DNA from: Methylobacterium sp. DB0501 | GTDB lineage: Bacteria; Pseudomonadota; Alphaproteobacteria; Rhizobiales; Beijerinckiaceae | NCBI RefSeq assembly: GCF_011043735.1 | Contig: NZ_JAAKGV010000008.1 | Span: 173,841 to 237,840 of the forward strand | Reading direction: 5' to 3' | DNA: 64,000 nt | Shown: positions 35,555 to 43,816 of the stretch, one piece after another | Numbering within the stretch: the first letter of the stretch is position 1 | How the letters are laid out: every line of letters begins with the position of its first letter | Notes under the pieces: model-generated | Told to the model about the DNA's origin: nothing | The model's database searches: none | What the model saw: the letters and a program-made list of their open reading frames with translations, nothing else | Made by a program: the position numbers and the translations under genes

Positions 35555-35800
35555 ATGAGCGAGAGCGAGGCCCCTCACCATGAGCCCCCTGCCCATGAGA
35601 CTCCGGCCCATGAGACTCCGGCCCGTAAGGCCCTGACGCCGGCGGCGCAGCGCGCCCTCGCCGAGGCCGAGGCGCGCCGGGCGGAGATCGACGCCCGGGC
35701 CGAGGAGATCCGGCACGAGCGCGAGATCAACGGGCGCGGCGGTCTCGAGCCGGTGCGCTACGACGATTGGGAAGTGAAGGGTCTGGCGACCGACTTCTGA
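35555..35800 (+). CDS. DUF1674 / succinate dehydrogenase assembly factor 4 homologue
   Basis: This 81-residue protein ends in GRGGLEPVRYDDWEVKGLATDF-type sequence (about residues 59-81), the diagnostic C-terminus of the DUF1674/SDHAF4 family, which binds FAD-loaded SdhA before complex II assembly. The N-terminus contains HETPAHETPA, coded by a 15-bp tandem repeat. It lies 11 bases before the PH-domain gene, and its place beside rsmB is typical of Rhizobiales. Confidence 0.88.
   Translation: MSESEAPHHEPPAHETPAHETPARKALTPAAQRALAEAEARRAEIDARAEEIRHEREINGRGGLEPVRYDDWEVKGLATDF
35576..35634 (+). repeat. 15-bp tandem repeat in the DUF1674 gene
   Basis: Two identical units of GCCCATGAGACTCCG (35591-35620) are flanked by degenerate copies on both sides. 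They encode AHETP pentapeptides. Confidence 0.92.
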
Positions 35801-35811
35801 GGAGGCGTTCG

Positions 35812-36186
35812 ATGGGGTTGCTCGACGGCCTGCTCGGCCATGGCAGCGACGCGGCACCGGAGGCGGTGGCCCAGGAACTCGACGGGATGCTGGTTCCGGG
35901 CGAGACCGTGCAGGTGGCGTTCCGGGTGATCCGCGACCTGATGGTCTTCACCGACCGGCGGATGATCCTGGTCGACAAGCAGGGCGTGACCGGCCGCAAG
36001 GTGTCGTACCTGACCGTGCCCTACCGGGCGATCACCTCGTTCTCGATCGAGAATGCCGGCAGCTTCGACCTTGATTCGGAATTGTCGATCTGGGTCTCGG
36101 GCCGGCCCGACCCGATCACCCGTACGCTGAAGCGCGGGGCCGACATCCGCGGGATCCAGCGGGCGATCGCGGCGACGTTGCGCTGA
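35812..36186 (+). CDS. Bacterial PH-domain protein
   Basis: This 124-residue protein is a single bacterial pleckstrin-homology domain (LVPGETVQVAFRVIRDLMVF, TDRRMILVDKQGVTGRKVSY, YRAITSFSIENAGSFDLDSE) of the YvbH/DUF1696-like group, which form rings of unknown function. GGAGG precedes the ATG by seven bases. It is probably cotranscribed with the DUF1674 gene and followed by a strong hairpin. Confidence 0.88.
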   Translation: MGLLDGLLGHGSDAAPEAVAQELDGMLVPGETVQVAFRVIRDLMVFTDRRMILVDKQGVTGRKVSYLTVPYRAITSFSIENAGSFDLDSELSIWVSGRPDPITRTLKRGADIRGIQRAIAATLR

Positions 36187-36229
36187 GGAACGTTCCTCGA
36201 CGCACTGCCTCGACGGCCGGATCCGTGAT

Positions 36230-36280
36230 CCTCCGCGTCGTTCCGGGCTCCGCTCTCGCGGCTGCGGAACGACGCGGAGG
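36230..36280. terminator. Perfect 16-bp hairpin between convergent genes
   Basis: CCTCCGCGTCGTTCCG (36230-36245) pairs without mismatch with 36265-36280 around a 19-base loop. GTTTGG follows on the plus strand. It probably serves both the PH-domain gene and the L,D-transpeptidase gene. Confidence 0.75.
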
Positions 36281-36324
36281 GTTTGGTCGTGTGGTGAGAC
36301 CGGGGGTCGAGCCCGACGGCCTCG

Positions 36325-36834
36325 TCAGCGCGTCACCACCACGGTGGTCCCGACCTGGACGCGGCCGTAGAGATCGGCCACGTCCTGGTTGTACATCCGG
36401 ATGCACCCATAGGACGCGAAGGTGCCGATCGAGCCCGGCCGGTTGGTGCCGTGGATCGCGTACTCGCCCCGGTCGAGGGTCAGCGCCGCGATGCCCATCG
36501 GGTTGCTCGGCGAGCCGCCGGCGATCACGTCCGGCAGGCGGGGATTGTCCCGCTTCACCTCGTCGGGCGGCGACCAGGCCGGCCGCAGGTACTTGCCGTC
36601 GATGCGGGCATAGCCCGTCCATTGCTTGCCGGCCTTGCCGACCGCCACGGGATAGCGGATCGCCGTCCCGTCGCCGTTCACGAAGTACAGCCGCCGCTCG
36701 GCGGTGCGCACCACCACCGTGCCGGCCTCCGCCGCCGCCGCGTCGAACGCGACCAGCTCCCGCGCAGCGGCCGGTCCGGCCGCCAGCATCGCCGCGACGA
36801 ACGCCGCCGCGGCCCATCCACTCTGCTTGTGCAT
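36325..36834 (-). CDS. L,D-transpeptidase (YkuD/ErfK domain)
   Basis: This 169-residue protein has a signal peptide (residues 1-24, ending AAA). The YkuD catalytic motif is complete: AIHGTNRPGSIGTFASYGCIRM, with His near 128 and the nucleophile Cys near 145. It makes 3-3 cross-links in peptidoglycan or anchors proteins to it in the periplasm. The short length indicates no extra binding domain. Confidence 0.95.
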   Translation of the reverse strand: MHKQSGWAAAAFVAAMLAAGPAAARELVAFDAAAAEAGTVVVRTAERRLYFVNGDGTAIRYPVAVGKAGKQWTGYARIDGKYLRPAWSPPDEVKRDNPRLPDVIAGGSPSNPMGIAALTLDRGEYAIHGTNRPGSIGTFASYGCIRMYNQDVADLYGRVQVGTTVVVTR

Positions 36835-37061
36835 CCCTGCGGTCCTCGAGCGTGACCTTTTCAGCCAAGCGATAATCCGCCGGGAAACCTGTCGTTCCGG
36901 TTGGCAAAGATGCTTGCCGGGGCGTGAAGGACGGGGGGATGGGCGGGAGCGTTAAGGGGAGGTTTGCGCCACGCCCGAACCCTTCCCGCGGACGCGGCGC
37001 CGTCATCGGGCGCGAGCCGTTTCCGGACACGTCGTCCCGCGCCCGCCCGACTCCGCCGGGC

Positions 37062-37083
37062 ACCCTCCCCCGCAGGGGAGGGT
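37062..37083. repeat. C-rich/G-rich intergenic hairpin
   Basis: ACCCTCCCC (37062-37070), CGCA loop, GGGGAGGGT (37075-37083). The same kind of hairpin, with a preceding CCGGGC, occurs near 54131, 60694 and 60837. It lies 30 bases after the stop of the DUF2794 gene and may terminate it. Confidence 0.7.
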
Positions 37084-37113
37084 TCGGAAGCGGCGCTCCC
37101 GCGAACGCCGCTC

Positions 37114-37482
37114 TCACACCACCCGGAGCGGCTTTTCCAGCACCCGCAGCACCTGCGCGAGATCGTGCCCGCGCTTCAGGATGCGGCCGGTCTCGGCGAT
37201 CACCGCGTAGGCGCCCTGGCGGCGGGCGAGGCGGGGATCCTTCTCGATGCGGTAGAGCGGCCGCTCGGAGGTACGGCGGTGGATGGAGAACACGGCCTTC
37301 TCGCGGGTGAAGTCGATCGTGTAGTCCCGCCACTCGCCGTCCGCGACCATGCGGCCGTAGAGGTTCAGGATGACGCGCAGCTCGTCGCGATGGAATGACA
37401 CCTGCGGTGCGGCGCGCGGGAAGGGCACCACGTGGGCCCCGGTGCCGGCGCTCCAGCTCTCGGTCGTCTCTCCCTCGCTCAT
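37114..37482 (-). CDS. DUF2794 protein
   Basis: The product has 122 residues from ATG 37482, with AGGAGG five bases upstream. The sequence (VSFHRDELRVILNLYGRMVA, WRDYTIDFTREKAVFSIHRR, YRIEKDPRLARRQGAY) is the conserved alphaproteobacterial DUF2794 family, function unknown. No signal peptide is present, so it is cytoplasmic. It is divergent from the presumed small RNA. Confidence 0.85.
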   Translation of the reverse strand: MSEGETTESWSAGTGAHVVPFPRAAPQVSFHRDELRVILNLYGRMVADGEWRDYTIDFTREKAVFSIHRRTSERPLYRIEKDPRLARRQGAYAVIAETGRILKRGHDLAQVLRVLEKPLRVV

Positions 37483-37735
37483 CGCTCCTCCTGTCCGTCG
37501 GGGGTGGCCCTGCGGGGTCACCCTGATTGTCGGGGTGATTCGCGCCACGGCGGCGCAGTGAGCCGGCGAAGGGCCGGTCGGACCATGATGGGATCCGGAA
37601 TACGGCCTCGCAAGGGTTGCGCCGGAGCGACAGCGCCCGGTTATCGTCTCGACACGAAACGGAAACTCACGGGAAAGGGCGGGCTCGCCCACAAAATGCC
37701 ACAATCGCGCCGCGCGCCGGCCTTGATGCGCGCGC

Positions 37736-37884
37736 ATGAAGGGACCGACCTCATGGCCCGTCCCGCCGGTCGCTCCGGTACCCAGCCCCCCAGCCTCCGG
37801 GAGGCCGGCGGTCCGGGCCACCTCCGAGGTTTCGAGACCCAAACCACTTCAGGGCCGCCTCCCCGTGGAGCGCGGTCCTTTTTT
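37736..37884 (+). ncRNA. Candidate small RNA with intrinsic terminator
   Basis: There is no plausible ORF, yet the stretch is highly structured. Bases 37755-37760 and 37763-37769 pair with 37814-37819 and 37805-37811 (13 pairs, one symmetric 2x2 internal loop). A textbook terminator follows: 37851-37862 pairs with 37867-37879 (12 pairs including one G-T, one bulged C, CCGT loop), then TTTTTT. The 5' end is unknown. Unpaired CCTCC and CCTCCCC stretches could bind ribosome-binding sites. It matches no RNA family I can recognise; 6S-like or anti-SD riboregulators are possibilities. Confidence 0.55.
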
Positions 37885-37894
37885 GAACCGGTGG

Positions 37895-38047
37895 TTACGG
37901 CTGCATCCACATCTGCGCCGCGAGCGCCCGGGTCCGGGCGACCCGGATGTGGTCGAGCGTCGAGAAACCGATCACCAGGGCCCCGGCCAGAAGCGCGACC
38001 GGGAGGGCGAGCGCCAGGAAAGGGTTCTGCCGCGGCGGCGTGGTCAT
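37895..38047 (-). CDS. Small single-span membrane protein, 50 residues
   Basis: The start ATG (38047) has AGGAGG five bases upstream. The product, starting MTTPPRQNPFLALALP, has one hydrophobic helix (about residues 10-28) and a basic C-terminus (HIRVARTRALAAQMW). The very good ribosome-binding site and clean membrane segment support a real gene. No family is recognised. It lies downstream of another small gene on the same strand. Confidence 0.6.
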   Translation of the reverse strand: MTTPPRQNPFLALALPVALLAGALVIGFSTLDHIRVARTRALAAQMWMQP

Positions 38048-38157
38048 GCATCCTCCTCTGGTGGCGGGCTCGGTGTTTCGGAACGCGCCCGGCCGCTCCT
38101 GGTGCCAGCCCGGGCGCCATCCGCCAAGGGGCTATCAAGGGGCCTTGCAGGCGGCCA

Positions 38158-38403
38158 TCAGCCCGCCAGCGGCGCGAAGAAGCAGAATACGATGCCGCCG
38201 CGGTGACACCAGTGGTAGCGCCCGTCCTGGCTCGGCCGCACCTTGTCCAGCGGCACGAAGATCCCGTGCGTCCGGTAGCCGCCCGGCACCTCGACGGCGT
38301 CGGAGATCGGCTCGCAATCCTGATCCGAGCAGCATTCGTAGGGGTACCAGGAATGGATGGGCTGGACGAAGGAGAGGGCGGCAACGGCGAGGGCGACCTT
38401 CAT
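38158..38403 (-). CDS. Small secreted cysteine-containing protein
   Basis: The product has 81 residues from ATG 38403 with AGGAGG upstream. It has a short signal peptide (MKVALAVAALSFVQPIHS), then a compact mature part with CCSDQDCEPI and WCHRGGIVFCFF (five cysteines), typical of a family of small exported Rhizobiales proteins beginning SWYP-x-x-CC. Disulfide bonding in the periplasm is likely; the function is unknown. Confidence 0.75.
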   Translation of the reverse strand: MKVALAVAALSFVQPIHSWYPYECCSDQDCEPISDAVEVPGGYRTHGIFVPLDKVRPSQDGRYHWCHRGGIVFCFFAPLAG

Positions 38404-38633
38404 GGGCGGCGTACCTCCTGCGGCTGAAGCCTGAGCCGGGCGGGCCCGGACGAGCGGGAGCGGCACGCCGCGTGCCACGGCCCGGCGCATCATCGTCGCA
38501 CGAGGGCCCCTCTCCCGATCCGGCAGGTCCGGCTCGGCCTTCAGGGGCGATCATCGCGCCGCGGGACCCGGAAGGAAACTTCACCGATTGCAGGGGATGG
38601 ATTTCGGGACCGGAATCGGGGCAGACCCGCCCG

Positions 38634-39230
38634 ATGCGCCCGTTCGAAGCCCGCCACGCCGCCCGCTATCCCGTCGTCATCGGCTGCGACGAGGTCGGCC
38701 GCGGGGCCCTGTGCGGCCCGGTGATCGTGGCGGCGGTGCATTTCGATCCCGCCGCCCTGCCCCCGGACCTGCTCGAGGCCCTCGACGACAGCAAGCGCCT
38801 CGACGCCGCGACCCGCGAGCGCCTGGCGCCGCGGATCCGGGCCGCCGCCCGCGTCGCGCTCGCCGGCGCCTCGCGCGACCTGATCGACCGGATCAACGTG
38901 CGCGCCGCCACCCTCGACGCGATGCGCCGGGCGGTCGGGCGGCTCGGCATCACGGCGGACGTGGCGGTGGACGGGCGCGACGTGCCACCCGGGCTGCCCC
39001 TGCCCTGCCGGGCGCTGGTCGGCGGCGACCGGCTGGTGCCGCAGATCGCCGCCAGCTCGATCGTCGCCAAGGTGGTGCGCGACCGGCTGATGCGGGCGCT
39101 GTCCTTGCGCCACCCGGCCTATGCCTGGGAGCGCAATGTCGGCTACGGCACCGCCGCGCACCGGGCCGCGATGGCGGGGCAGGGCCTCACACGGCACCAC
39201 CGCCTCAGCTTCAAGTCGCGCGCCTCGTGA
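38634..39230 (+). CDS. rnhB: Ribonuclease HII
   Basis: This 198-residue protein carries the RNase HII motif GCDEVGRGALCGP (catalytic Asp 19 and Glu 20), DSKRL, VDGRDVP and PQIAASSIVAKVVRD near residue 140, with the final GYGT. It nicks RNA-DNA hybrids at single ribonucleotides. The start is the only ATG giving the usual short lead before the motif. Confidence 0.95.
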   Translation: MRPFEARHAARYPVVIGCDEVGRGALCGPVIVAAVHFDPAALPPDLLEALDDSKRLDAATRERLAPRIRAAARVALAGASRDLIDRINVRAATLDAMRRAVGRLGITADVAVDGRDVPPGLPLPCRALVGGDRLVPQIAASSIVAKVVRDRLMRALSLRHPAYAWERNVGYGTAAHRAAMAGQGLTRHHRLSFKSRAS

Positions 39231-39334
39231 CACGGTCCATGCGCATCCCGCGCTTCCGCTCGGCGCCCGGACCGTCGTAAGCTCCCCCCGACGCGCACGG
39301 GCCGAACGGCCGGCGCCGCCAGGGAGGACGACGC

Positions 39335-39367
39335 GTGAGCACCCAGAGCCGGAAGAGCGCCCGATGA
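39335..39367 (+). other. Possible leader ORF of ten codons before the acyl-CoA synthetase
   Basis: GTG 39335 has a strong AGGGAGG site seven bases upstream and reads VSTQSRKSAR then TGA, which overlaps the ATG of the synthetase gene (ATGA). The gene itself has only a weak GGAAGAG. Translational coupling through this leader is suggested but not proven. Confidence 0.35.
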
Positions 39368-40989
39368 CACTCGCGATGACGCCCATGTCGCGCCGGGTGA
39401 TGAACCTCGCCCATGCCCTCACCCAGGCCGCCGCCCGCCATCCGGACCGACCGGCCCTTCTCTGGGGCGAGCGGCGCTGGAGTTGGGCCGCCTTCGACGC
39501 CCGCGTCTCCGCGCTCGCGCATGCGCTCACGGCGCGCGGGGTGCGAAAAGGGGACCGCCTGCTGGTTCATGCCCGCAACGGCAACGCCATCCTGGAGATC
39601 ATGTACGCGGCGTTCCGGCTCGGCGCGGTGTTCGTGCCGACGAACTTCCGGCTGATGCCCGACGATGTCGCCTATCTCGCCGGGCAGTCGGGCGCGACCG
39701 CCTTCCTGTGTCACGCCGATTACCCCGACCACGTCGCCGCCGTGCGCGCCGCCTGCCCGTCCCTGCGCCACGTCGTCGTCATCGGCGAGGGCCCGGCCGA
39801 GGGCGAGGCCTACGAGGACCTGCTCGCCGAGGGCGAGGGCAAGCCGGCCGCGAACGTCGCGGTCGAGCACGACGATCCGTGCTGGTTCTTCTACACCTCC
39901 GGCACCACCGGCAAGCCGAAGGCCGCGGTGCTGACCCACGGCCAGATGGCCTTCGTCATCACCAACCATCTCTGCGACCTGATGCCGGGCACGAGCGCGG
40001 AGACCGACGCCTCGCTGGTGGTGGCGCCGCTCTCGCACGGGGCCGGGGTGCACGCGGTGGCGCAGGTCGCCCGCGCCGTGACCTCGGTCCTGCCGGCGTC
40101 CGAGCGGTTCGACGCGGCGGAAGTCTGGGGGCTGGTCGCGCGCCACCGCATCACCAACATGTTCACGGTGCCGACCATCCTGAAGATGATGGTCGAGCAT
40201 CCGGCGGTCGACGCCAACGACCATTCGTCCCTGCGCCATATCATCTATGCCGGCGCGCCGATGTACCGGGAGGACCAGAAGCGGGCGTTGCGCACGCTGG
40301 GCAAGGTGATCGTCCAGTATTTCGGCCTCGGCGAGGTCACCGGCAACATCACGGTGCTGCCCCCCGCCCTCCACGAGGCGGAGGACGGACCTCAGGTGAA
40401 GATCGGCACCTGCGGCTTCGAGCGGACGGGCATGCAGGTGCAGATCCAGGACCCGGAGGGCCGCGAGGTCGGGCCGGGCGAGACCGGCGAGATCTGCGTC
40501 TGCGGCCCGGCGGTCTTCGCCGGCTACTGGGAGAACCCGAAGGCCAATGCCGACGCGTTCCGGGACGGCTGGTTCCGCACCGGCGACCTCGGCACCCTCG
40601 ACGCCGAGCGCTTTCTCTATATCACCGGCCGCGCCTCCGACATGTACATCTCCGGCGGCTCGAACATCTACCCGCGCGAGATCGAGGAGAAGATCCTGGC
40701 GCATCCGGCGGTGGCCGAGACCGCGGTGCTCGGCGTGCCCGACCCGACCTGGGGCGAGATCGGCATCGCGGTCTGCGTGCCGCGTGAGGGCATGGCTCTG
40801 TCCGAGGAGGACGTGATGACGTTCCTGTTCGACAAGGTCGCCCGCTACAAGCTACCCCGCCGGGTCATCCTGCGCGAGTCGCTGCCGAAATCCGGCTACG
40901 GCAAGATCACCAAGAAGATGGTGCGGGAGGAGCTGGAAGCCGCCGGCCTCCTCGGCGAGAGGGTGCAGGGATCGGGGGCACGCGGGTGA
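39364..40989 (+). CDS. Acyl-CoA synthetase (AMP-dependent ligase)
   Basis: The product has 541 residues from ATG 39364 (in-frame ATGs at 39376 and 39385 are alternatives). ANL-family motifs: A3 YTSGTTGKPKA (about 177-187), A5 YFGLGEVTGN, A7 FRTGDLG, A8 GRASDMYISGGSNIYPREIE and the catalytic lysine near the end (KSGYGKITKK). It activates a carboxylic acid to its CoA ester; the substrate is not evident. It is coupled by a 4-base GTGA overlap to the PPC-domain gene. Confidence 0.92.
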   Translation: MTLAMTPMSRRVMNLAHALTQAAARHPDRPALLWGERRWSWAAFDARVSALAHALTARGVRKGDRLLVHARNGNAILEIMYAAFRLGAVFVPTNFRLMPDDVAYLAGQSGATAFLCHADYPDHVAAVRAACPSLRHVVVIGEGPAEGEAYEDLLAEGEGKPAANVAVEHDDPCWFFYTSGTTGKPKAAVLTHGQMAFVITNHLCDLMPGTSAETDASLVVAPLSHGAGVHAVAQVARAVTSVLPASERFDAAEVWGLVARHRITNMFTVPTILKMMVEHPAVDANDHSSLRHIIYAGAPMYREDQKRALRTLGKVIVQYFGLGEVTGNITVLPPALHEAEDGPQVKIGTCGFERTGMQVQIQDPEGREVGPGETGEICVCGPAVFAGYWENPKANADAFRDGWFRTGDLGTLDAERFLYITGRASDMYISGGSNIYPREIEEKILAHPAVAETAVLGVPDPTWGEIGIAVCVPREGMALSEEDVMTFLFDKVARYKLPRRVILRESLPKSGYGKITKKMVREELEAAGLLGERVQGSGARG

Positions 40990-41864
40990 GCGCGTCGCCG
41001 ATGCGGACCGGGACGCCGCCCCTCGCCACCCTGGCGCAGCCGGGCCCCCCGCGGGTGGAACGCTGGCTCGCCGCCGGCGGCGACCTGATCCACCGCACCC
41101 TCGACCTCGCGCCGGGGCGCACGCTCCTCGACGCCGTCGCGGCCCCCCTCGCCGAGGCCGGGATGCGCGGTGCCGTGGTCCATCTCTCGGGCGGGCGCTT
41201 CTCGCCCTTCGCCTACGTGATGCCGGCCCTCTCGGCCGAGCCGCGTTACGCCGCCTATTACAGCGAGACCTTCCGGCCCGGGGGCGAGACCCGGCTGGAG
41301 CGGGCGAGCATCACCTTCGGCGAGCGCGACGGCGCGCCCTTCCTGCACGTCCACGGCACCTGGATCGAGGCCGACGGACGCCGCCGCGCCGGCCACCTGC
41401 TGCCGGTGGAGGTGGTCGTCGCCGCGCCGGTCCGTGCGGAAGCCTGGGGAACGGCAGACGCCGCCTGGCGGGTCGAGCCGGATGCCGAGACGAACTTCCC
41501 GCTGTTCACGCCGGCAGGCCCGGGGGCGGGCGCGCCGGCCTGCCTGCTGCTGAAGATCCAGCCGAACGAGGAGATCCACGCGGCGATCGAGGCGGCGGCC
41601 CGGGCGCACGGCCTCGCGGCAGCGCGGGTGCGCGGCATCGGCAGCATCGTGCGCCCGGCCTTCGCCGACGGGCGGGTGATCCCGACCGATGCGAGCGAGG
41701 TGCTGATCCGCGACGGGACCGTGCGGCCGGGGCCGGACGGTGGGTTGGTCGCGCATCTCGACATCGCGGTGGTGGATGTCGACGGCGGCATCCACGAAGG
41801 CGTCCTGCGCCGCGGCGCCAACGCCGCCTGCATCACGTTCGAGCTGTGCCTGACGGCGGAGTGA
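40986..41864 (+). CDS. PPC-domain (DUF296) protein
   Basis: This 292-residue protein has a GTG start overlapping the synthetase stop by four bases. It consists of two PPC-like halves: about 25-150 (DLIHRTLDLAPGRTLLDAVA, ASITFGERDGAPFLHVHG) and 170-285 (LLLKIQPNEEIHAAIEAAAR, ARVRGIGSIVRPAFADG, HLDIAVVDVDG). PPC domains are small trimer-forming folds, DNA-binding only when linked to AT-hooks; no hook is present. The role is unknown, possibly tied to the synthetase. The last 32 bases overlap the convergent GNAT gene. Confidence 0.85.
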   Translation: MSASPMRTGTPPLATLAQPGPPRVERWLAAGGDLIHRTLDLAPGRTLLDAVAAPLAEAGMRGAVVHLSGGRFSPFAYVMPALSAEPRYAAYYSETFRPGGETRLERASITFGERDGAPFLHVHGTWIEADGRRRAGHLLPVEVVVAAPVRAEAWGTADAAWRVEPDAETNFPLFTPAGPGAGAPACLLLKIQPNEEIHAAIEAAARAHGLAAARVRGIGSIVRPAFADGRVIPTDASEVLIRDGTVRPGPDGGLVAHLDIAVVDVDGGIHEGVLRRGANAACITFELCLTAE

Positions 41865-42405
41865 GGCCGGCGCGCTCGATGCCGTAGACGTGCACGCGCT
41901 CGTCGCGGCGACGGGCGGGGGCGTGCACCGTGTCCTCGCGGCGGAACGTCATGCCGAGCGCCCGCATGACGGCGAAGGAGCCGGCATTGTCCGGCTGGGC
42001 GCTCGCCTCGATCCGGTCGAGGTCGAGCCACGCGAAGGCGGCCGGCAGCAGGGCCGCGGCCGCCTCGCTCAGGTATCCGCGACGGTGATGCGCTTCGCCG
42101 AGCCAGTAGCCGAGGCTGGCCGTCCGTGGATCGTCGCGGGTCCGGTGCAGCATGATCCAGCCGAGGAGTTCGCCATCGCCCCGGGCGGTCACCGCGAGGG
42201 AGAGCGCCTGCCCGGCTTCGGCCAGGGCGCGCGCCGCCGCGATCCGCTCCCGTGCCATCGCGACGGTGAAGGGCAGCGGCCAGGAGGCGAGCCACCGGCT
42301 CACTGCCGGACTCATCAGGGCGCTGGTCGCCGCCGCGTCCTCGTGGGCGACGAGGCGGAGGTGAAGACGGGGGGTGTCGAGGGTGGGTGGGGGAGCGCCG
42401 GTCAT
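41833..42405 (-). CDS. GNAT acetyltransferase, RimJ/RimL type
   Basis: The product has 190 residues from ATG 42405. Typical RimJ/L-like layout: TPRLHLRLVAHEDAAAT at the start, the LGYWLGEAHHRRGYLSEAA acetyl-CoA motif (about 97-115), LDLDRIEASAQPDNAGSF and MRALGMTFRRE. It acetylates an amine such as an N-terminus or a small molecule. Its 3' end overlaps the PPC gene tail by 32 bases. Confidence 0.9.
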   Translation of the reverse strand: MTGAPPPTLDTPRLHLRLVAHEDAAATSALMSPAVSRWLASWPLPFTVAMARERIAAARALAEAGQALSLAVTARGDGELLGWIMLHRTRDDPRTASLGYWLGEAHHRRGYLSEAAAALLPAAFAWLDLDRIEASAQPDNAGSFAVMRALGMTFRREDTVHAPARRRDERVHVYGIERAGLTPPSGTART

Positions 42406-42572
42406 GGCGGCAGGGTAGCAGGGATGTCCGTCGGGGAAATGCGGGGAGCCCTCGTCGATGGGTGACAGGGCAGTCCCGGCCATTCTCGGCTCCGCGAAAA
42501 GGCGCGGGATCTCTCCTCTCCCCGCTCGCGAGGAAGAGGGGGAATCCATGTTCATCCGGCACGGTCCGCCCC

Positions 42573-43688
42573 TCAGAACAGAGTGTATTGCCCACCCACC
42601 CGCACCGGCGCCGCGAACAGGTCCGTCCGCAACCGCACCCTCTCCGCCGGATAACCCAGCCGCGTCATCGCCACGCGCATCCGCTGGTCCAGGAGATCCG
42701 CGTAGGGCCCCGTCCCGGTGAAGCGCCGGCCGTAGGTCGCATCGTAGACCTTGCCGCCCCGGGCTTGGGCGAGCAGCGAGAAGGTCCGCCCGGCCCGATC
42801 GGGATAATGCTCGGCGAACCAGTCGCGCATGAGGTCGGCGAGTTCGTGCGGCAGGCGCAGGAGGACGCCGCCGGCCTCGCTCGCCCCGGCCTCGCGGGCG
42901 CGGGAGAGCACGGCTTCGATCTCGTGGTCGTTGAGGCCCGGGATCAGCGGCGCCACCAGGACCATCACGGGCACGCCGGCTTCGGCCAGCGCCCGGATCG
43001 CCGCGAGGCGCTTCTCGGGGCGCGGGGCGCGGGGCTCCATCCGGCGGGCGAGGTCGGGGTCGAGGGTGGTGACCGAGAGCGCGACCTTCACCAACCCGTC
43101 GCGGGCCATCGGCACCAGGACGTCGAGGTCGCGCAGCACGAGGTCGGACTTGGTGACGAGGCCGACCGGGTGGCGGAAGCGGGCCAGCACCTCCAGCACC
43201 TGCCGCGTCAGGCGATGGCGCCGCTCGATCGGCTGGTAGGGGTCGGTGGCGGTGCCGAGGGCGATGGTGCGCGGAGTGTATCCCCGGGCCGAGAGCTCCC
43301 GGTCGAGCAGGGCGGCGGCGTCGGGCTTGGCGAAGAGCCGGGTCTCGAAGTCGAGCCCCGGCGAGAGGCCGACATAGGCGTGGTTCGGCCGGGCGAAGCA
43401 GTAGACGCAGCCATGCTCGCAGCCGCGATACGGGTTGATCGAGCGGTCGAAGCCGATATCGGGCGAATCGTTGCGGGTGATGAGCTTGCGCGCCCGCTCC
43501 AGCGTCACCTCGGTGCGCAGCGGCGGCAGATCCTCCTCGATCTCCCAGCCGTCGGCGAAGGCCTCGCGGTCGGCGGCCTCGAACCGGCCGGTCGGGTTGG
43601 CGGTGGCGCCGCGTCCGCGGCGGCTCTCCGCCGCCGGGGTCGATCCGGCGAGGCGCCGCCCCTCTCCCCGCCCGCATCCCGCTTCCAT
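42573..43688 (-). CDS. Radical SAM protein, PA0069 family
   Basis: The product has 371 residues from ATG 43688 (GGAGG seven bases upstream; an earlier in-frame ATG at 43736 lacks one). The iron-sulfur motif CEHGCVYC (about residues 89-96), preceded by SINPYRG, is followed by the spore-photoproduct-lyase-like segments RTIALGTATDPYQPIER and ITKSD-like GLVTKSDLVLRDL. The family is widespread with unknown substrate. It is an isolated gene here. Confidence 0.92.
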   Translation of the reverse strand: MEAGCGRGEGRRLAGSTPAAESRRGRGATANPTGRFEAADREAFADGWEIEEDLPPLRTEVTLERARKLITRNDSPDIGFDRSINPYRGCEHGCVYCFARPNHAYVGLSPGLDFETRLFAKPDAAALLDRELSARGYTPRTIALGTATDPYQPIERRHRLTRQVLEVLARFRHPVGLVTKSDLVLRDLDVLVPMARDGLVKVALSVTTLDPDLARRMEPRAPRPEKRLAAIRALAEAGVPVMVLVAPLIPGLNDHEIEAVLSRAREAGASEAGGVLLRLPHELADLMRDWFAEHYPDRAGRTFSLLAQARGGKVYDATYGRRFTGTGPYADLLDQRMRVAMTRLGYPAERVRLRTDLFAAPVRVGGQYTLF

Positions 43689-43816
43689 TCCGGCCTCCGC
43701 ATGATCGCGGCCGAGACTGGAACAAAACATGAACAATCACAAGGGCCCATGAGAGCCCGTGAAAATGCCAACCATCGAGGCAGGACGGGACGCTTCCCAT
43801 CCGCTATGGCGCAACC

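Noticed and set aside
32079..35558. A 1159-residue plus-strand open frame across the heparinase and rsmB genes
   Set aside because: It has biased composition without motifs, opposite to two well-supported genes.
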